A stretch of 64,000 nucleotides of DNA, from assembly GCF_036924745.1 (NCBI RefSeq), contig NZ_JAZHSD010000001.1, positions 248,001-312,000 of the forward strand, given 5' to 3'. The position numbers were made by a program, and so were the translations under genes. Shown here piece by piece: positions 58,982-64,000 of this stretch; the stretch's first letter is position 1, and the number at the start of each line of letters is the position of its first letter. Below the pieces are notes generated by a model, which saw nothing but the letters and a program-made list of their open reading frames with translations, did no database searches and was not told the DNA's origin. The DNA comes from Bradyrhizobium sp. AZCC 1693 (lineage in GTDB: Bacteria; Pseudomonadota; Alphaproteobacteria; Rhizobiales; Xanthobacteraceae).

Positions 58982-59059
58982 GCCCGCCTTCCAAGCAAGC
59001 CGCGCTTGCTACGGCGCTGTTGGGTAGCGCGCTTCGCGCGGCTTGCTTGGAAGGCGGGC
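58982..59059. repeat. Long hairpin with a perfect 24-bp stem
   Basis: The 24 bases at 58982-59005 (beginning GCCCGCCTTCC) are the exact reverse complement of 59036-59059 (ending GGAAGGCGGGC), with a 30-base loop. It lies between the glycerophosphodiesterase gene and the IS110 transposase gene. Confidence 0.9.
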
Positions 59060-59081
59060 GGTCGTCCCTCACATTGATGGT

Positions 59082-60414
59082 GTTACGGAGTCAGAGGGAT
59101 GAGCCTCGCTCCAAGCATCGAGGAGAGACGACCATGAACCACTATGCCGGAATCGACGTGTCATTGGAATGCTCGAGCGTGTGTGTTGTTGACGCAAGCG
59201 GCAAGATTTTGCGCGAGGCCAGGGTGGCCAGCGAGCCGGAGGCGCTGATCGCCTGGTTCCGGCAGTCTGGCTTTGAGTTTGAGCGGATCGGGCTGGAAGC
59301 CGGGCCCTTGTCGCAATGGCTGTTTGCGGGGATGAAGGCGGCCGGCCTCGCCGTTGAGCTGCTCGAGACGCGGCACGTGCGGAAGGCGTTCGAGGCGATG
59401 CCGGTCAAGTCGGATCGCAACGATGCACGCGGGATTGCGCAACTGATGCGGCTGGGCTGGTTCCGGCCGGTGCACTGCAAATCGATCAGTGCGCAAGAGA
59501 CCCGATCGCTGTTGACCGCCCGCAAGCTGGTGCAATCGAAGCTTCTCGACGTCGAGAACAGCCTGCGCGGGATCCTGCGCGGTTTTGGCCTCAAGGTTGG
59601 CAAGACGACCGGGCAGACTTTCGCGGGACGGATCGAGGAACTCGTGGACGGCCATCCGCACCTGCAAATGATCGCCAAGGCGCTGCTGGCGGTGCGAGCG
59701 GTGCTGCGGACCGAGTTCGCAGCTTTCGAGAAGCAAACCCGCAGGATGGTGCGGTCCGATACGCAGGCACGGCTGCTGACGTCAGTCCCGGCGGTCGGCC
59801 CGATCGTGGCGCTGACCTATGCCAGCGCAATCGACGATCCGACCCGGTTCAAATCGTCGAAGCAGGCAGGAGCCCATTTCGGGTTGACCCCGAAGAAGCA
59901 TCAATCCGGTGAGACCGACTACACCGGCCGGATCAGCAAGATCGGTGACGCCTCGGTGCGCACGGCGCTCTATGAGGCTGCCAACGTCATGCTGACCAAG
60001 CCGCTCAAGGGCTGTTCGCAATTGAAGAGCTGGGCCATGCGGATCAAAAAGCGCGCCGGCATGAGCAAAGCCAAGGTGGCGTTGGCGCGCCGGCTCGCGG
60101 TGATCATGCACCGCATGCTCGCCGACGGAACACCCTTCAACGCCGCTGCGGCGGCAGCCTAACAGGGAGAAACAGCAGTTTTCGGGCGGGTCACGACACC
60201 AGGCCTTCTCGAAGCGAAGTCCCTTCGCCGGGACGATGGATCAGGTCAGGCCGTTGCCCACCAGGTCGCCTCGTGAGCACGCTCAACGTAGATTGGTCGA
60301 CCTATCCTCTTCCAACCCCATCAGGTGGCGGCCCTGCGCCGACCCCGTACAGAAGCGAGACCCCGGCGGGCGGACAACGCAAAGGGATTGACTAATCGAG
60401 GCCCGTTACAGAAG
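59082..60414 (+). mobile_element. IS110-family insertion sequence, full copy
   Basis: It contains one intact DEDD transposase gene, a short left noncoding end and about 252 bp of right noncoding end. The right boundary (60414) is set by loss of identity with the second copy. The left boundary is a guess at a GTTACGGAG resembling the GTTACAGAAG at the right end. The layout with a long right noncoding end suits the IS1111 subgroup, whose right end is reported to encode the bridge RNA. Confidence 0.7.
59134..60162 (+). CDS. IS110-family transposase (DEDD recombinase)
   Basis: It has 342 residues from the ATG at 59134. The RuvC-like N-terminal domain has D8 (AGIDVS), E55 (GLEAGP), D94 and D97 (SDRNDARG). 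The C-terminal Tnp_20 domain has SAIDDPTRFKSSKQAGAHFGLTP; S241 or S242 matches the catalytic Ser region. GAGGAGAGAC precedes the ATG. The gene looks intact. Its last 59 codons are duplicated at 54112-54291. Confidence 0.93.
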   Translation: MNHYAGIDVSLECSSVCVVDASGKILREARVASEPEALIAWFRQSGFEFERIGLEAGPLSQWLFAGMKAAGLAVELLETRHVRKAFEAMPVKSDRNDARGIAQLMRLGWFRPVHCKSISAQETRSLLTARKLVQSKLLDVENSLRGILRGFGLKVGKTTGQTFAGRIEELVDGHPHLQMIAKALLAVRAVLRTEFAAFEKQTRRMVRSDTQARLLTSVPAVGPIVALTYASAIDDPTRFKSSKQAGAHFGLTPKKHQSGETDYTGRISKIGDASVRTALYEAANVMLTKPLKGCSQLKSWAMRIKKRAGMSKAKVALARRLAVIMHRMLADGTPFNAAAAAA

Positions 60415-60494
60415 CGTGGGCAAAAGCGCAACGTGCTCACCGTGCAACAACGGTGCAAGAAATGGTTTGCACGCTACGCTTTGCCTACCCTACA
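60415..60494. repeat. GTGGGCAAAAG repeat beside the IS110 right end
   Basis: CGTGGGCAAAAGCGCAACGTG, GGTTTGCACGC and CTTTGCCTACCCTAC form a degenerate version of the GTGGGCAAAG unit. It directly adjoins the element, as in the truncated copy. Confidence 0.75.
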
Positions 60495-60517
60495 AGAACA
60501 ATTCCTGGGAGAGAAAC

Positions 60518-60832
60518 ATGCCCGCAGCCTTTTTCGTCGTCCGCGCCACCGTATCAGACCCCGCCAAGCGTGAGGCCTTCGGCACCTGGTATTCGCGCGA
60601 GCACCTGCCGGATGCGATGAAGTCGTTCGGCGCTGTGAAGGCATGGCGCTACTGGAGCGATACCGATCCATCGCTGCACCAGGCGATGTACCAATTCCCC
60701 GATAAGGCGGCGCTCGACCGCGCGATCGAGGGGCCGGAGATGAAGCGCCTGGTCGCCGATTTCAACCGCGACTGGCCCGACGTGACGCGGACGCGGGAGG
60801 TGCTGGTGCTGGCCGAGGAGCGCGTGGCGTAA
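60518..60832 (+). CDS. Small protein of probable dimeric alpha/beta-barrel type
   Basis: It has 104 residues from the ATG at 60518 (TGGGAGAG site). FFVVRATVSDPAKREAFGTWYSREHLPDAMKSFGAVKAWRYWS has the pattern of EthD/DUF4286-like ferredoxin folds. No catalytic role is established. A longer frame from 60416 lies in the repeat and was rejected. Confidence 0.75.
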   Translation: MPAAFFVVRATVSDPAKREAFGTWYSREHLPDAMKSFGAVKAWRYWSDTDPSLHQAMYQFPDKAALDRAIEGPEMKRLVADFNRDWPDVTRTREVLVLAEERVA

Positions 60833-61070
60833 GACAGTCGTCAGGCAAGGCGACTTGTCCGCTGAGGCTTATGAAGGCGGTGCGTCACACGCGCGCGCGA
60901 TGCAGAAATGCCGCAACGGCGACAAATGTTCCGCAGCGAAGAGCCGTGCGCGAAAATAAATCTTGATCGGCTTCGTTCGCGGCAAAGCTGAATGCGCAGT
61001 TCACCGCGCGTTCATCTAGGCAGCTTGAAACTCTCTTCTTTCGCACCCAGCAGACGGAGGAGGAGATGTG

Positions 61071-61427
61071 ATGGAACGCCGCCACTTTCTGAAACTCGCC
61101 TTTGGATTTGCCGCGGGCGGCATCGCGCTTGCAGCGAGCGCGCAGGCCGCGCCGCTGATGCCGGCGCCGCTCGCCGACGACGCCAAACTGCCCGTCAATC
61201 CTGATGCCCAACCCGCCGTCACTTCAGGCGAGGAGGTCGATCGCCTCACGCCGGAAGAAGTGCGCTGGGGCCGCGGCCGCCATCGCGGCTGGGGCCGCCG
61301 CCATTGGGGCTGGCGTCGCCGGCACTGGGGTTGGCGCCGCCGCCGTTGGCGCCGCAGGTATTGGGGCTGGCATCGCCGCCGTCGCTGGCGCCGCCGCTAC
61401 TGGCGTCGTCGTCGTTACTACTGGTAA
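61071..61427 (+). CDS. Tat-exported Arg/Trp-rich protein
   Basis: It has 118 residues from the ATG at 61071, with GGAGGAGGAG just upstream. ERRHFLKLAFGFAAGG is a good twin-arginine signal, cleaved near AQAAP. After a short acidic stretch (LTPEEVRWG) the last 55 residues are almost only R, W, H, G and Y in repeats such as RRHWGWRRRHWGW. The upstream 60833-61070 gap shows only repeat debris (GCGACTTGTCCGC). Function is unknown. Confidence 0.8.
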   Translation: MERRHFLKLAFGFAAGGIALAASAQAAPLMPAPLADDAKLPVNPDAQPAVTSGEEVDRLTPEEVRWGRGRHRGWGRRHWGWRRRHWGWRRRRWRRRYWGWHRRRRWRRRYWRRRRYYW

Positions 61428-61461
61428 GTCGCCGCCGGGGATTGCTTAGATAAGGAATAAA

Positions 61462-61487
61462 AAAAGCCCCGCGCGAGCGGGGCTTTT
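61462..61487. terminator. Bidirectional terminator between convergent small genes
   Basis: An 11-bp perfect stem (AAAAGCCCCGC / GCGGGGCTTTT) with a GCGA loop and A/T flanks. It lies between the gene ending at 61427 and the minus-strand gene ending at 61501. Confidence 0.9.
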
Positions 61488-61500
61488 GTCGTGCTCTGGA

Positions 61501-61746
61501 TCAGTAAGCGCGGCAGCGTCCGTAGCGCCACACGGTGCCGTAAGGGCACCCGCGACCGGGCCGCACCACCACGACCGGAGGCGCCACAACGACCGGGCCT
61601 GGACGAACCACAACGGCCCGGCGATTGGGCTGGCAGCCGCCATAGGGGCCACGATGCCAACCGGGGCCGCATCCGCCTGCGGCTTCCGCCGCGCTGAAGC
61701 TGGCAACGGTGCCCAGGGCCAAAACTGCTGCGAAAAGGTATTTCAT
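61501..61746 (-). CDS. Small secreted Gly/Pro/Val-rich protein
   Basis: It has 81 residues from the ATG at 61746. The signal peptide ends near AEAAG (about residue 23). GCGPGWHRGPYGGCQPN is a four-residue-spaced Cys/Gly motif seen, as I recall, in many short Bradyrhizobium secreted proteins. A VVVRPGPVVVAPP run and CPYGTVWRYGRC close it; four Cys could form two disulfides. Function is unknown. Confidence 0.78.
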   Translation of the reverse strand: MKYLFAAVLALGTVASFSAAEAAGGCGPGWHRGPYGGCQPNRRAVVVRPGPVVVAPPVVVVRPGRGCPYGTVWRYGRCRAY

Positions 61747-61831
61747 GTTTTCTCCCGTTTTCGGCCGCAAGGACGGCACGATTCGGAACCTATTCACGAA
61801 CAGCTGAATGGAATATGAATGTCGTGATTTG

Positions 61832-62857
61832 TCATGGGGCTACGGCCAGAAATCCGAGCACCAGTTCGTTGTATTTGGTCGGTGCCTCCAGGAAGACCAG
61901 ATGTCCGGTGTTCGGGATCACCTCGGCGCGGCCGTTGGTCATCATTGCCGCGAGCGCCTTTGCGCGTTCGGCGTTCTGCCCCATTTTCGCGCGCAGCGCC
62001 TCCGGCGCATTGGCTCTGCCCGGCGCGTTGTGATCGTCGGCGCCCATCACGAACAGCGTCGGCTGCGTGATCAGCGGAATCTCGTGCACGACAGGCTCGC
62101 GGTAGATCATCTGCGCCGAGCTGACGAAGGCGCGCAGCCAGCGCTGATATTCGGCGCTGCCCTTGATGTTGAAACGCGCGTCGATGAACGGCGTAACCTG
62201 TTCGGGCGGCAGTTTTAGCGCGTAATTGGTCTCCAACTGCTTGCGATAGCCGTCTGCCGTGAGCTTGTCCTCGTTCTCCAAGATCTTCTCGGTCGGCGTC
62301 GGCGGCACGTAAAGCCGATAATCCTCCAGCCCGATCGGCGCGGTCAGCACCAGATGCGCGATCCGGTCCGGCCAGGCGCGCGCGATCCGGACGCCGAGCA
62401 TGCCGCCGAGCGAATGCGCCACGATGTCGGCCCTGGCGATCTGCAGATGATCGAGGAGTGCGATCGTGTTGCGCGCCAGCGTATCGAAATGCAGGTCGCC
62501 TTGCGGCTTGGAGGATTTGCCGAAGCCGATCTGGTCCGGCACCACCACGCGATAACCGGCCTCGCTCAGCGTCTTGATCACCGGCGCCCAGTAGCTCGAT
62601 GGGAAATTGCGGCCATGCAGCAGCACCGCGGTGCGCCCGTTCGGCTGTGCCGGAGCTACGTCCATATAGGCCATCCGCACCTGTTCGCCGTCGTTCACGA
62701 GCGGCAGCAGATGGACGGGGTAGGGATAGGCAAAGCCCTCGAGCGCAATGCCGTAGGGCTCGCGTTGAGCGGGCCGTTCAGTTTCCGCCGCGGCCGCAGA
62801 CAACAACGGCGTCGCCGCCAAGGCGACTGCTATCGCACCGACGCACATCCGTCGCAT
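61832..62857 (-). CDS. Secreted alpha/beta hydrolase
   Basis: It has 341 residues from the ATG at 62857, with a signal peptide (SAAAAE, about residue 24). LLHGRNFPSSYW is the oxyanion region, VAHSLGG the nucleophile elbow (about residue 150), VMGADDHNAPG the acid region and NTGHLVFLEAP the His. It resembles epoxide-hydrolase or haloperoxidase-type enzymes; substrate is unknown. The longer open frame to 63070 has no signal and passes through repeat debris. Confidence 0.85.
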   Translation of the reverse strand: MRRMCVGAIAVALAATPLLSAAAAETERPAQREPYGIALEGFAYPYPVHLLPLVNDGEQVRMAYMDVAPAQPNGRTAVLLHGRNFPSSYWAPVIKTLSEAGYRVVVPDQIGFGKSSKPQGDLHFDTLARNTIALLDHLQIARADIVAHSLGGMLGVRIARAWPDRIAHLVLTAPIGLEDYRLYVPPTPTEKILENEDKLTADGYRKQLETNYALKLPPEQVTPFIDARFNIKGSAEYQRWLRAFVSSAQMIYREPVVHEIPLITQPTLFVMGADDHNAPGRANAPEALRAKMGQNAERAKALAAMMTNGRAEVIPNTGHLVFLEAPTKYNELVLGFLAVAP

Positions 62858-62937
62858 CCCAAAACTCCTGTTCGCAAGGGGCGTATTGATGCCGACATCG
62901 CGCGGTGTAAAGACTTTGCATTTCACGTTTTGGCGAG

Positions 62938-63065
62938 AGCGCCAGTTCGTCCTCATGTGAGGGGGCGCCAACGGGTCCGCGCGTAGCGCGGCCCCGACGA
63001 CAGGCTCCGCGCCGTCTCCGGACGATGCTTCTTCGAGAGAGCACATCATGCCCGGCACAAGCCCG
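62938..63065. repeat. Degenerate repeat debris
   Basis: The spacer holds GGTCCGCGCGTAGCGCGGCCC (self-complementary centre), GACGATGCTTCTTCGAGAG and CCCGGCACAAGCCCGGCCATGACG, fragments I recall as common intergenic sequence in Bradyrhizobium. No convincing gene is seen here. Confidence 0.45.
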
Positions 63066-63083
63066 GCCATGACGAAAAATGAG

Positions 63084-63782
63084 TCACTCCTGCATGCTTC
63101 CGAACAGCGCCGCGAACCGCTTTTCGCCGGTGCGGGTGAAGTTGACGACGCGGCTGCCCGGCGCAGGATCCCGCGCCGCCCAGTTGAGTTCGGTGAACCG
63201 GTTCATCACGGCGGCACCCAGCGTGCCGGCGAGGTGATGGCGGCGTTCGCTCCAGTCGAGACAGGCCTTGCAGACGGGACGGCGCGGGTGCGCCAGCGCC
63301 TCCGTGTCGATCTGCAGGGCCTCGGCCATGAAGCGCTTGCCTTCGCCGGTGAGTTCGATGTCCTGTTTTGTTTGCCGGACCAGCCGCTGCTTGCGCAGGC
63401 TGTCGAGCATCTGCACGCCGAGATCGCCGGCGAGGTGATCGTAGCAGATCCGCGCCCGCCGCAGCGCCGGCTCCTTCGGTCCCGTGCGCACGCGGGTGTG
63501 GCCGGCACGCTCGGCCAGGCCCGCAAGCCCTTCGAGCACATGGGCGACGTCGGGGCCGGTGAGGCGGTAGTAGCGGTGACGCCCCTGTTTTTCCGGCTCG
63601 ATCAGGCCGCCTGCCTCGAGTTTCGCCAAGTGCGAACTCGCGGTCTGCGGCGTGATGCCGGCCTGATGCGCCAGCTCGCTCGCGGTCAGCGCGCGGCCGG
63701 TCATCAGCGCGGTCAACATATTGGAGCGCGCGGGATCGCCGACCAGAGAGGCGATCATGGCGATATCGGGGCCTGCTTTCAT
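63084..63782 (-). CDS. ArsR-type winged-helix regulator, long form
   Basis: It has 232 residues. IASLVGDPARSNMLTALMTGRALTASELAHQAGITPQTASSHLAKLEAGGLI and GRHRYYRLTGPDVAHVLEGL form the ArsR HTH with wing. The C-terminal half includes VCKACLDWSERRHHLAG, a conserved Cys/His-bearing segment of this long subfamily. It is divergent from the NIPSNAP-like gene, which it may control. Confidence 0.88.
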   Translation of the reverse strand: MKAGPDIAMIASLVGDPARSNMLTALMTGRALTASELAHQAGITPQTASSHLAKLEAGGLIEPEKQGRHRYYRLTGPDVAHVLEGLAGLAERAGHTRVRTGPKEPALRRARICYDHLAGDLGVQMLDSLRKQRLVRQTKQDIELTGEGKRFMAEALQIDTEALAHPRRPVCKACLDWSERRHHLAGTLGAAVMNRFTELNWAARDPAPGSRVVNFTRTGEKRFAALFGSMQE

Positions 63783-63847
63783 AGTTCGATGATAGCCGAA
63801 GCATCATCGACAATCAAGCGGGTATGCTCCGAACTGCGACACAGGCT

Positions 63848-63933
63848 CCGTCATTGCGAGGAGCGAAGCGACGAAGCAATCCATTCCTCCGCTCGTGGAG
63901 GCATGGATTGCTTCGCTTCGCTCGCAATGACGG
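63848..63933. repeat. Palindromic repeat CCGTCATTGCGAG...CTCGCAATGACGG
   Basis: The outer arms CCGTCATTGCGAG / CTCGCAATGACGG are perfect. The inner arms AAGCGACGAAGCAATCCAT / ATGGATTGCTTCGCTT are nearly perfect, around CTCCGCTCGTGGAG. It lies in the regulator/NIPSNAP gap. I recall this sequence as a very common Bradyrhizobium intergenic element. Confidence 0.88.
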
Positions 63934-63955
63934 CCAAGGAAGCACAGGAGCCCCC

Positions 63956-64000
63956 ATGACCATCACCGTTTTCATCCGCTACCAGCTCGATCCGTTCAAG
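63956..64000 (+). CDS. NIPSNAP-like protein, 3' end outside the window
   Basis: The ATG at 63956, preceded by ACAGGAG, opens 15 codons (MTITVFIRYQLDPFK) that run off the window. This N-terminus is, as I recall, that of NIPSNAP-family proteins that lie next to ArsR regulators. With only 15 residues the call is tentative. Confidence 0.5.
   Translation, partial: MTITVFIRYQLDPFK

Noticed and set aside
59006..59035. Possible tRNA-like structure in the hairpin loop
   Set aside because: No cloverleaf, T-loop or acceptor stem can be drawn; only the 24-bp stem is supported.
57636..59072. Longer form of the glycerophosphodiesterase reaching through the hairpin
   Set aside because: The added 63 residues come from repeat DNA; the start at 58883 has a Shine-Dalgarno and gives a signal peptide.

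Overview
The window reads as the chromosome of a Bradyrhizobium-type alphaproteobacterium (order Hyphomicrobiales, formerly Rhizobiales). Coding GC is high and the ribosomal proteins are alphaproteobacterial in length and sequence. The intergenic palindromes and small secreted proteins are of kinds I associate with Bradyrhizobium and Rhodopseudomonas. No tRNA, rRNA or CRISPR array was found. Family assignments come from motif recognition and recall; no database search was run.

Region 1 (1-18,244) is one long co-directional translation cluster: the 3' part of fusA, then tuf, the S10-spc-alpha block (rpsJ through rplO), secY, adk, rpsM, rpsK, rpoA and rplQ, closed by a strong intrinsic terminator. 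Many genes overlap or are nearly contiguous. The few wider gaps hold two families of palindromic repeats. Adenylate kinase carries an unusual Lys/Ala-rich tail of about 90 residues resembling histone H1.

Region 2 (18.3-45.8 kb) is general housekeeping and accessory metabolism. It has a GreA/GreB-type factor, small secreted proteins, a Bug-type binding protein with an amidase, and a quinone oxidoreductase divergent from an HxlR regulator. It continues with an HtrA protease/RarA/TPR operon, a second HxlR operon with a readable promoter and operator, and an esterase. Next come an RluA-family pseudouridine synthase, an amidohydrolase, the F1-ATPase chaperone ATP12, and a FliK-like/FlhB-C-terminal pair. 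The region ends with tandem class D and class C-like beta-lactamase genes, pccB, a VOC protein and a cupin.

Region 3 (45.8-61 kb) is the dynamic part. An IS1182-family element with 12-bp terminal inverted repeats sits inside a GTGGGTTA repeat. It is followed by an HTH/coiled-coil gene, a 3 x 15-bp tandem repeat, an ftsZ paralogue outside any division cluster, and a membrane-anchored coiled-coil protein. Then comes an island with three PEP-CTERM genes and a duplicated PEP-CTERM/LuxR divergent module. One LuxR copy is intact. The other is fused in frame, at a 4-bp microhomology, to the 3' end of an IS110-family transposase gene whose full copy lies about 6 kb downstream. GTGGGCAAAG hairpin repeats in opposite orientation flank the island and adjoin the right end of both IS110 copies.

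Region 4 (61-64 kb) has a Tat-exported Arg/Trp-rich protein, a small secreted protein, an alpha/beta hydrolase, an ArsR-type regulator and the start of a divergent NIPSNAP-like gene.

The best candidates for new biology are the duplicated PEP-CTERM/LuxR island with its conserved 16-bp palindrome, the IS110/repeat association, the ftsZ paralogue with its coiled-coil neighbours, and the H1-like tail on Adk.
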